64,000 nt of DNA from positions 518,762,274 to 518,826,273 of the forward strand of contig CM046878.1 in assembly GCA_025667525.1 (NCBI GenBank), written 5' to 3'. The DNA comes from Glebionis coronaria (taxonomy: Eukaryota > Streptophyta > Magnoliopsida > Asterales > Asteraceae). The notes beneath the pieces were generated by a model that saw only the letters and a program-made list of their open reading frames with translations, did not search any database and was not told where the DNA came from. The position numbers were made by a program, and so were the translations under genes. Positions 41,101 through 54,850 of this stretch are shown here, piece by piece (position 1 is the stretch's first letter; every line of letters begins with the position of its first letter).

Positions 41101-43250
41101 TCTATATTTATTATGAACATAAATATAATGCATAATAGATAAAATATATTGGCCATTTGAAAATAGCATTTAAAATAAATATAAACAAAAGTTCAACAAT
41201 CTAGTTGTCCAAAAGACTGTGACCAACATTTTTAGGAATAATATCTGATAATAGAAAAGTTACATAAGTAATCAAGACGATCAATTGTCTTCACTGTTGT
41301 TTGCACACTTAGTGGGAATCTTGTATGTCCAAAAGAAGTCTGCAAAACGCTCTCTATAGGCTAATCCTGCTAGCAATGGATTAGTCACCTCCAATTCCAT
41401 ATTTTTTGTCAGCATAAACAAATTTCTCATTACCCAAATTCCACAATCGCCTAAAGGGCCAGCTTGCGTAGGCACATTAGCAGCGTAACGGAAGGTGATT
41501 GTGTAATTTTTAGGATCAATCCCTTTCCTACTCATTACATCATTGTCCTCAAGATACTTTGGAATGACATATTGATATGTTTCAGCCAAGCCCAGCCACC
41601 ATTTTCGATATTCAACTTGAGTTTCTAGCAAGTGATTAGGAAGCATGCTGTCGTAAATGGTTATGACACCAGAACGTAAATGAAGTTGAGCAAGGACCCA
41701 ATGGATATCATCTTCATTGATTGGAAAGTAAACCTATAATATCAAATAAACTGTAAGTAGAAGCCATATTGAACCTAGACATAAAACATTAAATAAGATA
41801 TAACCTTTTCAACACCGTCATCGGACCATGGGACACCATAAGTAACACCAGAAACAAAATGGGAACGAGTCTCCTTAGTAAAAATAGAGGTATGAAAAAA
41901 TGGCCCATGAAGTATGTAATCGGCATCAGGCAGTCTATAGTGACACAAATATAAGATCCATAGTTCCAGGTGCTGTCATTTGAAATATAAATTTATAAAT
42001 GACCAAATTCGCTATATGAAAAATAACTATAATATCGAATAACCGTTTATATAGTTCTACTTACAGTATCCGAAAGCCAACAATCTCGTCCACGACCGAT
42101 ACCCAATAATCGTCCCCAAAATGCAGCTTTAACAGTTATTGAATCAGGACCCCATGGAAAATAGAATTCCTTATCTTTGTGGCTTATAATCAAGTCCATA
42201 ATATATTTAGGAACAAGGGGTCGACTTCTTGGTGCATTTGCTGTGCGCCATAAATCCTTCATAAAAAAAGTATATATTAAAAAAAATACTTTCTAATATA
42301 TTTCACTAAAAAATTCAAATGTACAAATACATACCTCGGACCATTCGGGAATCTCATGATTATCAGGACCAATCAATGGTATTGTAAACTTTTTAAGTTT
42401 CTTGGTCCTTGCACGAACCTTAGGCTTAGGTTGTGAAGACTCAGGGGGGGTGATGAAAGGGTCTTTTCGAAACTTACTAAGTTTAATCTCACGTTGACTT
42501 TTAAGGGCTGGTTGTTCATCAACATTAAGTAAAGCCACATCCGGGACACTATCATTTGCGTTATTAACTGACTGATCCATCGTACTTGACCCATCTTCAA
42601 TTTGATCAGCATTATCCGCCAAATTTTCATCAGAAAGAAATTGGTTATTACAAAGCTTTGATGCACAGTTTATGTCCAGTAAAACATCGGCAAGCCCAAA
42701 GTCGAGTTCGTCGAGTTTCTCTGTAGGATATAAGCCTTTTGTGTCGTCCGACAAAATGCAAGTCTGGGATGCAACATATCCACAACTCATTTCTCGTGTC
42801 TGTATAAATTCTCGAAGGGATGAGAATACTTAAATCAAACAAGATGTATGAAGATCAAGTTATTACCTGAGTGTTTTCGAAAACTAAAAGATCATCTTGG
42901 ATACAAGAATAGTCATTAGATAAAAACACTTTTCCGTCTTTCGTTTGATTTAATTCATCCTTGGAGAAACGCTGAGAATTTAGCAGTATAAAGTATTATA
43001 TCTAGGGGGAAGGTTAAATAGAATAGTATGACTAGCAGGGGGAACTGAGATACTATACATTGTGATTAGGAAGCGACTCGGTATGTTCTTTCTTAAGGGG
43101 AGACTCTTCTGTGTTAGGTGGAACAATCGAATCAGTGTCCATATACGAATCAATTGTGCTGGAGGCCTATATGGTAGAAAAAAAAATTAGAAAACATATA
43201 TGTTACCTTTTCATAACCCAAAGACATATATGTTAAAACAGATATATTAC

Positions 43251-43777
43251 CTTTTCATTATGAAGCGATTCATGATTTGGGTGATTAATCGTTGATGCAT
43301 TAGATTTTGAAGAGCTAAAATCTTCAACTTCAGCTGTTTTAAGTGTATCAACTTCCATATCCTTACACGCCTCTTTACCCTCGTTGTGATCAGATGTGTT
43401 TGAACACTTATTCTCATTAACGGAAACAGGATGTTCTTCCATCATCACATTACCATTAAATGGGCTGGATGCCTACAGGGATGAAAAAAATATTTAGAAA
43501 ACAGATATGTTACCTTTTCATAACACAAAGAGATATATGAAAACAAAAATGTTACCTTTTCATTATGAAGCGGTTCATGATTTGGGTCATTAATCGTTGA
43601 TGGATTAGATTTTGAAGAGCTTAAATCTTCAACTTCAGCTGTTTTAAGTGTATCGACTTCCATATCCTTACACGCCTCTTTACCCTCGTTGTGTTCAGAT
43701 GTGTTTGAACACTTATTCTCATTAACTGAAACAGGATGTTCTTCCATCATCACCTTAGCTTTAAAAGGGTTGGATGC
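43251..43777 (-). repeat. Tandem exon-intron duplication inside the right Ulp gene
   Basis: Two 222-bp exons (43777-43556 and 43472-43251), each starting GCATCCA and ending CATAATGAAAAG|GT, lie 305 bases apart with matching intron sequence. Their products both read MMEEHPVSVNENKCSNTS with few changes. The frame is kept, so the protein gained one 74-residue module. Confidence 0.9.
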
Positions 43778-45459
43778 CTGCAGGGTTGACAGAACAAATT
43801 ATATACCAGACATTCCTCAAAGAGACTTTTGAAAATAGATAGGTTACCTTTTCATTATCAAGCAAATCATGCTTATTCTCAGAAACATTATGATTCTCAT
43901 TCATTGAGTGGTTGCCATTTAGATCTGTAACATTTAAGTCAACACCATCGAAAGCAGTGGTGTAACTTCCCAATGTTGAACCACCTAAGTCATCGTTTTC
44001 CTGAAAAAAAATTGAATAAAAAACATAAACTTATAATGTATTTGCGAAAAATTGTATTTGATACAAACAGTTGTTAATTTAACTATACCTTCTGATGGCC
44101 ACCAGATAAAGGGTTCTTCACGAGATCATCTAGTTCTGCTAAACGTATCTTAAATTCTGCTTTGATTTGACTAATCTTTTGAAGAACATCAACTTTGTCT
44201 ACATGGTTTGTAAAGGGGCTGCTACATATAAGCTCAAGGTTACGTATACGATCATTGAATTCACACTTCAAATCAGCAACCTCCTTGGAAATATCTACAA
44301 CACCGGATGATGTAGATCCATGCTGAATGCAATCAACATCTACTTCCATAGAAGTGATTTCTGCGGTGGCCTTTTTTGGTGACTTTAGAGACTTGCGCTT
44401 ATAACGGGTTCTTTTTTTCGACTTTTCTGTAGACAACGACAACCGTGAACCTGATTTGAAATATTCCAAACTAGCAATCCACCAGGGTTGTGTTTTCTCA
44501 AGATTTGTCGGCTCAATGTTATAAATGGGATTTCTAAAATCAAATAAAATTGGAGAATCGGATTTTGAAAATGGCTTCACATCACTCCATGCAACACACC
44601 GAGGTAATACATCAAGCTTCTTAGACCACCAACATCTTGAAACCGGAAACTTTTCCAGTAGCCAAACCTGGATTGAATGGGAAACATAAACATTGTATGC
44701 AGGAAACTTGGTAATAGGATTTATGTACGAAATAAACAGAAAATTACACACCTTTAATGGAAATACAAAACCTTGCAATGTATACGTGGGGAGATAAGTT
44801 GCGCCAAGCGCAGCTTTCTTGTCCAAATGATCCTTGCGGTACTTTCTGTCATTATTGTATACCCGGTTGTGAAACTCGTCCTACATATACTCACCCCAAG
44901 GGAAATTGTTCCAAGAGTCAATATTCTCGACTAGATTAAACAACTCTTCTGAAACAACTCCCCATAGTTGAAGACCCATGAACACCCAATTTAATGCAAA
45001 CAGTAGACAGACCCGCACGACATCTTTATCGGTCAAATTACTAAAAGCAGAATCGTCCAAAATAAGATTCTTAATTTTGTCACCCTTTACTCTAGAGATG
45101 TCCGGAAAGACACGTTTCTTGAATTCCGATTCACGTTTACTATAATGTTTTAAGGAACAGTTACCAAAACGTAAACCGGTAAGCAAACAAAAGTCCTTTT
45201 GGCTAAACTCCAAGGTATGTTGCCCAAAATCAAAGTAAAAAGACTTATCAGGAGGTGGGTTCTCAATGTATCTTTGATGTTGTAGAAGATAGTTAATCAA
45301 ATGATTATCATGTTCCACTGTTCCTATATCCAACCAAGGCCCAAATACTGTTTTCCTGAACAGATTTAGCCGCGAGGCCTTCATAGACAATTTTGATTTT
45401 ATAGTTGTCAAATAATCTAAACTACTTCTGATCCCAACCTTAGCATCATAAACCTATTG

Positions 45460-45600
45460 TATAAACAAGATGGGATATTCAATTAAACATAATTATTAAA
45501 AACCATATGTAAAAACAAGATGGGATATTCAATTAAACATAATTATTAAAAACTTTGTATAAACAAAATGGGATATTCAATTAAACATAATTCTTATGAT
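45460..45600 (-). repeat. Short tandem repeat in intron 1 of the right Ulp gene
   Basis: AACAAGATGGGATATTCAAT followed by TAAACATAATTATTAAAAAC is repeated about three times with a unit near 55 bases. A second local duplication (AACTGAAATACTATGAAATC) occurs upstream of the gene at 45660-45815. Confidence 0.7.
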
Positions 45601-47324
45601 TGAAGAACGTACCTGTACAATACCGGCCATAGTTATACACAAATCTGGAATACTATGAAATAGTAACTGAAATACTATGAAATCCTAACAACGAAATAGT
45701 AACTGAAATACTATGAAATCCACGATGAACAATGATGAACAATGATGAAGGTTTATCTAAACTGCCATGATTAAGATTATTTGAAATAGTAACTGAAATA
45801 CTATGAAATCCTAACAACGAAATAAGTTGTATTTGGGTAAAGTGTGAAACGTTTACTAATTTGGAAGGGTTAAATTTGAAAATCTCATAACGGATATCGA
45901 GAAAAAAAAGTACTGATACGGTTGAGCATTTGCAAGTTGAGCGCCGTCAGTTGTGCATTTGATAACATAATAAGACAAATATTGTCATAGTAAATGGGGA
46001 CATGTGTGGGTCCGGTCCCATTTTAAAATGTGAAGTTGGAGGGACACGTGTCGTTCATTTGATGGAGTTGTGCAGTTGTGCACTTATGTATGACTAAATT
46101 TGTCCCCATCAAAAAACATGACCATGCTTTTACTATGGATAGGTGATTTTGACCATATATGTCTTTTTTCCTTAGTTAAAATGAGAAGAATAAGAAATGA
46201 TTTCAACCTTTAGATGAGAAATCAATGGGCAGATTTTTTGGTGGCAATATGGTAATTAGTTGTTGAAGTTGTAACTGCTTCATTAGAAACATAAGGGTAT
46301 ATTTGTAAGATCATAATATTAAGAACCTAACTAACCGGGATTCACTTTAAATTACTTGGATCATTTTTCTTCTTAAACAAGTGCACCACAAAAATTATTA
46401 TTCTTATGCATGAGATGCATGAAATACATATAATAAACTAATTGGCATAAGATGCAGGAAGTACACATGCACTGATCGATGCACCTCCTTGGAAATGTAT
46501 TTACTCCGTATTTGGTTATGGCTCCTTTTGCTAAACAAAACTAGATGCATAATAGTTTTTCTTTTTTAAACCCAAATCTACATATACATCTTAGACACAA
46601 AAGGGTGCATTGACGGCACGCATGAATTTTTTTTGGTTTCATGAAAATTTCAGTTGCATCTCATATTGAGCAAAATATGTGGGGTAAATAGGTAGCTTTT
46701 GAATTTGTCTTGTAGTTAAGAAAAATGACGAAACAATGCATCTAAGTTGATACATGATGCATATATCTTCTGTTCATTCACGTACGCAAAATAACAGTTG
46801 TTGTTAGATGCAATAACAATTTTATTAAATGCATCTTATAAAATAAATTAGATGTGTTTATCTTGGCTTGTATGTATTAGATGCAACTCTATTTGCTAGA
46901 TGCATTAACAATTTGAATGATACAAACTGAAAGTTGTGAGGCTCTAAAAAAAAGACACAAGTTAGATGCTTTAAGATTAACTATACATGAATCCATGGAT
47001 ATGATTACATGCATGCATCTATATGATAAGAAAACTTTGAGTTCATAACACGAATATTCAATATTAAAAAAAAAGCTAAATGACTGTCTAACTGGTTGCA
47101 TAAAGTAATGTAAAGAAATTTTCCGTCATGCGATTCGAATGTTCCTATGGCGAAGACGGTACTAATAAAATGGGGGAAGAGGTAAATTTACCATGATTTT
47201 AGGAATACAACTGATCTTGTTTAATAATTAATGACAAATATACCCCTAAAGTAATTTTCAAAATGATTGACTAATATCCCTTCTTATTCTTCTTATTATA
47301 AACTTTCTTCTCATTTGATCCTAA

Positions 47325-48618
<1,294 letters not shown>

Positions 48619-49191
48619 TGAAGTTATTTTCAGAACCAAAAAAATGTCGAGAACTGCGAGAACTATTTTTTTACTTCTAGTTATGCATAATGTGCAATAT
48701 GGCAATGCAAAATGGCATATCCGTAAATATAACGACTTAATTTGAATGAAAAAAGTTAAATAAGGGTAACAATGTAATTTTGTATCTAAAGAAAATTAGA
48801 TAATCCATCGATGATAGTACACGTCCAAAACAAGGTATCCTAATTTAGTGGATCTGGCGGTTACAACTGAAGCCCAAGAAAACTATGATAGCTTCTCTCT
48901 CATTCTCAAATCTACATTCTAGACCATGACTATTTCTCTCTGCCGTCATATGTGGTCGCTGGAAAAACGAAAACCACAATTGCGTGCCCCCTCACATGCT
49001 ACAAAAAAATTGTTCAAGCCTTATTAATTATTTGTAGTGACGGCGGATCTTATTTGTTTAAAAACTGGTTGATTAAGATGATCCAAACCTTTTTGGTGAT
49101 TGGTAAGTTGCTTATGAATATATATTTCATACTATTTGTTTACATATTTTGGTTGATAAATTCTTATCTACGCTGGTAGTCGAAGCAGTAA

Positions 49192-50983
49192 GAGGGAAAG
49201 GTATCACAAAGAGCTTCACTGCGCCACATCAGCGCCACGTCATACCAACTAATCTCTCTCCTCTTCTCCAAAAACACCCCCTTTATCACAACTAGTCTCT
49301 CTCCTCTTCACTTGGGTCCCACCACTCACCATTTTATTTAATTTTTCAATTTTCACACAAAATAAAAATTCATTTCATAAAATTAAAAATTACAAAATAC
49401 TAAAAAATAAAATACAAATACGAGAAATAAAATTACGCTACGAATATAAAAATACGGAAAAAAAGACAATACGAAAAAAAAACAATACAAAAGAAAAACA
49501 TCCTAGAGTTGATATTTTGCCGCGATTTGTAATTGTTTCCTCATGATAACCGACTTTTGAGGTTCTGGCAAATCGTCGGTCCGAATGGAGAGAAACTCCA
49601 GCTCTTTAAACTCCATATCGGCATCCACTTTAGCCTTCTCGGCATCAGCTTTAGCTTTCCTCGACTCGTACAGCTCTTTACCCGCGTTGAATTTGCGGAG
49701 TAAAGCCTCGTTTATGTCTTCCTTCGAAGTGGTCGATCCACTACCCGTGCTGCTCTCAGTTGTTTCTGATCGTGTCTTCTTGGCGGGTCTCTGTTTGCCG
49801 GGTGGTCGACGCTTAGCATCTGGAGCAAATACGTTGCTATGATCAATTTGGTCAAGACCCTCGGGTGCGTTCCATTTTGAGAAGTTTCTAAGCACCCTCC
49901 ACATATGTTCAAGCGTAAATTTTCGGCGTTCGTTACAAGCCGCGAATTCACGTCGTGCAGCTTCAAGCACGTCGTCTTCGTTTTCACCGCTAGCCTTTTT
50001 AAGGCTTTTGAAGATAGCGTGAAACTTTTGAACATCGGGGTGCGAACGACTCCATTTCCCGGTCAGCATATTCTTCGTACGCTTGATTGAGTTACGCCGG
50101 TTGAAATCTTCCAAAATCGTGTTCCAAAAAAACTCTTCAGTTTGATCATTCCCGCGTTCTTTGTCTTCGGAAGCGGCGACCCAAACCTCGGCCAGTATTT
50201 TTTCCTCATCAGGTGACCACCGTAGGGGTGCCGAAAATTCAACTTCCTCTACATCATCGATGTCGTCCTCGTCTGCGGACAAATCAACCGCAACATTTTT
50301 TTTGCCGGCCGTTTCCCTCTGCCACGACCGGTATTTTTTTGCTTTCGTTGTGGCGGTTGAGATTGTGGTACTTTGAATTGAGTTTCGGGGACATTTTGAG
50401 ATGGTGGATATTGAGATGGTGGATATGGATATTGAGATGGTGGATATGGATATTGAGGTGGTGAATATTGATTTTGGTGAAACGCTAGTTGTTGTTGATA
50501 AATTTGGTGGGGTGTTAATGGTGGAAAGTATTGTTGCGAATAGTTTTGACCGGAACCTTGGCCGGATGCTTGGCCGGATCCTTGGCCGGATTGCGTCGCG
50601 GGAGAAGAAGACGACGATTGATTCGGATCCGTGCCGTGGTTGAGGATGTTAACGTAGTTGAGGTAATCGTTTGGGAGGTTTGACATTTTTTTTGTGATTT
50701 TTGGAGTGTTTTTTTGATTGTAGAATGTATTTTGTGTGTTTAAAAATGTATAAGGTAATGAGTTTATATAGGGTTTAAAAATAATAATTTTTTTTTTTTT
50801 TTTTTTAAATATAGCCGTTTGTAACGGTTAAAAAAAATTGTGGGCCCCACCTACTGCATCCAACGAGCAATGTCACTTTGTGACATTTGAGAACCGGCGA
50901 GGGGGGGGTCGGTGTAACGGCGAAGGGCGGCGAGCCTGCCACCTAGGCACGGCGAGGCAGGCTAGCCGTGATACCGTTCCCTC
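49192..50983. mobile_element. PIF/Harbinger-type element, 1.8 kb, transposase missing
   Basis: Ends GAGGGAAAGGTATCAC (left) and inverted GAGGGAACGGTATCAC (right) are flanked by TAA at 49189-49191 and 50984-50986. The 3-bp TAA duplication and GGTATCAC ends are typical of this superfamily. It carries only the Myb/SANT-type gene and no DDE transposase, so it would need a partner. Confidence 0.8.
49503..50686 (-). pseudogene. Myb/SANT-type DNA-binding protein of the Harbinger-type element, frame-shifted
   Basis: ATG at 50686 opens a Gln/Pro/Ser-rich N-terminus with repeated YPYPPSQ, ending in a basic GRGRGKRPAKK. An A8 run (T8 at 50296-50303 on the plus strand) is one base short. Beyond it the frame continues as NVAVDLSADEDD and LRWSPDEEKILAEVW, a Myb/SANT-like helix set (KRTKNMLTGKWSR). 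A NAM-associated C-terminal region follows, ending at 49503. The intended length is about 394 residues. Similar plant proteins are often mislabelled glutathione S-transferase T3-like. In PIF/Harbinger systems this protein binds DNA with the transposase. It is either broken or carries a homopolymer sequencing error. Confidence 0.75.
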
Positions 50984-52422
50984 TAAGGTTTTCTTGCATC
51001 ACAAAATTGATATTTATGTCATAGTTTTATGTTATCAAAGTTAACTTTTTCTAGTTATTACTCCGTATGTCTTTTTCAAACAATTAAGTATATTTTGAGA
51101 CTAGTTAGTGTTTAGTTGATTTTTTTTAACGATAGTGTTTACCTGGTTAGTACTTTAAATATAAAAATACATATGCATAAATGTCGGATAATTAATATCT
51201 GATGGAGAAACATATACTCCGTATTGCATTAGTCGATAAAATGGAGCATTAATTGATTAATTGAATAAATATAAAATACGTATGAGTTACTATCTTGATA
51301 AAATGCGACATTTATTGTATGTCTATCATCGAGAAATAAATAAAAACTATGATAAATGAGATTCACATGTATTGACGTTAGAATTTTTCTGCATATTTTG
51401 ATTAGTTGTTTTGTTGGCCGTGTATCTTTTTACTCAACACTAAAACAAAAAAACTGTGTGTTACAATGTACTAACAAAAATGAAGAGGATACAACTACGG
51501 TAAGGAGAATGTATTTACATTATTTTAAATTTTTGATAATTTGTAGAGACCGGTTCAGACTAATTTACAACTAGTATTTACATTATTTTATAAAACACCT
51601 TTGTTTTAATATAGTCTATGGTTCCAAACACTGTTTTTTTTAATTTAGGGTATATGTCTAGGTTGTGCACATGTGTTTACTAGCTATATAACTTCGATTG
51701 TCTTTTAAATTATGTTAGTTCTTTACCAATAATAGCTTAGGAGTAAGTGTGCACATATGTTTGCTAGATCAATCATATATATAACACTACTTGTTATCGT
51801 TAAATTCGTTTCGTCATTTAATATATATAGGAAAGGATGATGAAGAGTGGGCACAAGACAAATGATGATGCTGAACGAAAAGTGTTCTCATATGTTTTTC
51901 AATATGCGGACATAGGGTCTAATTGATTTCACGTGGATTTGGAATACTACTGTTCTTTATGTATACGTGGGTACAAGACCAGCGTGCACATGTATTTTAT
52001 GGATGTTTCTGTTATATGTTTGTAAAAAAGTTAGAAATCATATATTAATTAGTTTGTGAATTTATGCACATGTATTTTACAACAATATACTTCTAATTAT
52101 ACCATAGATGTGTTTTTCATTCTATACATTTGTTCCAATTTTTGTGAGCAAACACGTTAATGCATTAATACAAAAAAAACACATATGTATTACGTTATGA
52201 ACCATGCTGGAAAAAAATATAACAAAAGTAAAGATAGTATAATTCATAAAAATAAGAAACTAACAATAAATTTTTTATTAAAAAAAATAAAAAGTATAAA
52301 AATGTAATTTTATCATTTTACCCTTTTGAATTAAATAATAGAAATAAAATTTCAAAAAAATCTGATTGGTTGATACTAGTTCTCGCAGTTCTGTACATTT
52401 TTTAGGTTCTGAAAATAACCTC

Positions 52423-52630
<208 letters not shown>

Positions 52631-52806
52631 AGTTAAAATGGTGTACCTTGTTAAAATTGTTAAAATAAAAAGGTTTTGAGACCATCAGATTTCCTAAATG
52701 TTATAAGATGCTATGAAATTAATTAAATAAACTTTAAAATTTATTAATCAAATTAAAAGGGCAATTTAGGCTTTTTAACATCATCTCATTCACACTAAAT
52801 ATAAAA

Positions 52807-53383
52807 GGGCAAATTGCATAAAAAGGTACTTATCTTTGGTCTAAATTCAATTAAAGGTACTCAACTTTTTTTTTCTCAATTTAAGGTATCGATCTTTTTT
52901 CTTGTTGCAATGTTGGGATAATTAACGAAATTAAAAACGACCATTTACTTTGTTATTGCACCGTTAGTCCTTTATATTAACGACATTTTATAATAAACTC
53001 AAAATCCATTTTTTTATAATTTTAGACTGTTATCTGCCTTTTTCGTCTGATTTTTTATCGTTTCCGGTCAAAAATGGTAAAAAAACAAAAAGTCAAAAAA
53101 CTGACGAGAAGTGTAAAAAATGGATGAAACTGGTAAAAATTATACGAAAAACGTAGAAAATGGTCGAAAACTATAAAATAATTAATTTTGAGTTTATTAG
53201 AAAGTGTCGCCAATATAAAGGACTAACGATGCAATTATAAAGTAAACGGTCGTTTTTAATTTCGTTAATTATCCTAACATTGCAACAAGAAAAAAGATCG
53301 ATACCTTAAATTGAGAAAAAAAAAGTTGAGTACTTTTAATTAAGTTTAGACAAAAAATGAGTACCTTTTTATGCTATTTACCC
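52807..53383. mobile_element. Foldback MITE, 577 bp, 9-bp duplication
   Basis: Arms of about 230 bases fold on each other: left GGGCAAATTGCATAAAAAGG, inverted right GGGTAAATAGCATAAAAAGG. They are flanked by AATATAAAA at 52798-52806 and 53384-53392. The 9-bp duplication points to the Mutator superfamily. Confidence 0.85.
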
Positions 53384-54025
53384 AATATAAAAACGTCCAT
53401 TCATCCTATGTTGGATCTCATTTTTTTCTCCTATCCATCTAAAAACAATAAGTCACTCCAATCACTTTTTTAGATCTCATATTTTATATGACGTCAGTCC
53501 CTGCCTTTATTTTCACAACCCAAATCTCGTCTTTGGCCAAATCCGTTTGCCCGCGAAAATGAAAAATCACAAGATCCATCGCCGGTTGATATGTTTTCTG
53601 TCGTCATCTACCGTTCTGACGAGCGGTGATATCACCTTTTCATCACAAGATCCATCGTCGTGATTCAGTTGGGTATGATGTATCAGTTTCTAATATTTGA
53701 GTTTATTGACAAAAAAAAAGGAACGGTAAGTCATTCCGAAAGATACTGATGTATGTCTCAGTCGGTTTTAAAATATTTTGGCATATTTTTGATATTATAT
53801 CAAAAATATTATAAACCGCCGCTATATCAAATCAAAAAAATAAAGCGTCTTGTTTCAGATCTGAATGTCGTGTTTACCGTCTGTTGGTTCTTTGGGTTTG
53901 TCCTTAGCAAGAGCTACAAATTTGTTTTTCTTAAGACTTGGCTAAAATGAGAATCAAGGGTCAAAATAAAGAGAGAAAGACCATAAAGAAATTATAGTCT
54001 TTTCATGTGGTAAAATGTTTGTACT

Positions 54026-54265
54026 GTAACACTGTGTTCTTGAGTCCTTTCATTAAATGAAAGGAAAGGAAATGGAAGTAAATTGTTTCACCCCACTTTT
54101 GGGAGGAAACACTTTCCTTCCAAAATCACCCAAATTACACTAGTTTTTCCTTCCTTTTCCTTTCCTTTTCTTTCTTGAGTAACTCAAGAACACAACATCT
54201 TTTAGATTTCATTTCATTTCCTTTACTTTCCTTTAATGAAATAACTCGAGAACATAGCGTAATAG
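54026..54265. mobile_element. Probable MITE with TGTGTTCTTGAG ends
   Basis: Left TGTGTTCTTGAGTCCTTTCA and inverted right TATGTTCTCGAGTTATTTCA continue into TTAAANGAAAGNAAAGGAAATG. An internal GTTCTTGAG / CTCAAGAAC palindrome lies near 54175. No clean target duplication is visible, so boundaries are approximate. Confidence 0.55.
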
Positions 54266-54589
54266 TTTTAGATAATGTACTTTTGGTTCTGACTTTTTTG
54301 TATGTGGTTATGTGAATTTTAGTCCTCTTTATTTATTTAAAGACTTCTTTTAGGATTAGGATAAGGACTAGAACAATTAATAATTCATTGTTGTATTGAA
54401 TGTGTATCAAGTCATTAAGTATTAGTCATTTGAGATTTTGTATATATTTGTGTCTCTGGAGTTTCAAGTCGTAGATAATACAAGTCGTGTGCACAAGCTG
54501 ATATTGGTGTATCAAGTATAAATACTTATTTGAAACCGAATCGGATCCAATACTCACGTTTCTTATATTTCGATGTATCGGTGAGTTTC

Positions 54590-54850
54590 TTCATCAATTA
54601 CTTAGATTTGAGATGCATGAGCTCCACGGGTGATGTATCACCTTTATCCTTATAGTTACTTAGATTCGAGATGTACGAGTTCCACGGGTGATGTATCACC
54701 TTTATGCTTATGTACGAGTTGTTTTAGTTATTCTTTTTAGTAGAGTGAATGTAAAAATGGTTGTTTATGAGATGTAGTTTTTTTAGTAATTATTTTTAGT
54801 AGATTGAATGTAAAAATGGTTTTTTATGAGATGGAATCTCATTTCGACTT
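54590..54850 (+). repeat. Two local tandem duplications in bead 9
   Basis: A ~62-bp unit (ACTTAGATTTGAGATGCATG... GGGTGATGTATCACCTTTAT) occurs at about 54600 and 54657. A second unit (GAATGTAAAAATGGTT..TTATGAGATG) occurs at about 54746 and 54807. Confidence 0.75.

Larger units (their letters stand above)
41281..45630 (-). pseudogene. DUF1985 and Ulp1-like C48 protease (right copy), 12 exons, one in-frame TAG
   Basis: Minus-strand exons: 45630-45613, 45453-44752, 44667-44089, 44000-43848, 43777-43556, 43472-43251, 43166-43059, 42971-42867, 42799-42335, 42256-42065, 41972-41805, 41733-41281. All introns are GT-AG and phase 0, giving 1129 codons. The only break is TAG at 44883-44881 (codon 197), where the left copy has a Trp codon (GEYIWREL versus GEYM-stop-DEF). 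DUF1985 is N-terminal. The C48 triad is complete: His989 (DIHWVLAQ), Asp1006 (TIYDS), Cys1075 (GDCGIW), with Gln1068. Exons 5 and 6 are a tandem duplication of 222 bp each. It may be a recent pseudogene, a readthrough gene or a base error. Confidence 0.8.
25867..46171. mobile_element. 20.3-kb Mutator-like element carrying Ulp1 proteases, transposase and F-box gene
   Basis: Termini read GGGAAAAAGACATATATGG at the left and the inverted GGAAAAAAGACATATATGG at the right, about 22 near-identical bases. They are followed by a second shared block GGGACAAATTTGGTCAT and a subterminal GACGGCGCTCAAC in both ends. The perfect 9-bp duplication TTAGTTAAA is at 25858-25866 and 46172-46180. Inside are a four-exon MudrA-type transposase and two DUF1985-Ulp1 genes, the signature of plant ULP-bearing MULEs (KIUP / Kaonashi-ULP class). 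Three further genes and five tRNA-like repeat units are also present. Confidence 0.92.
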
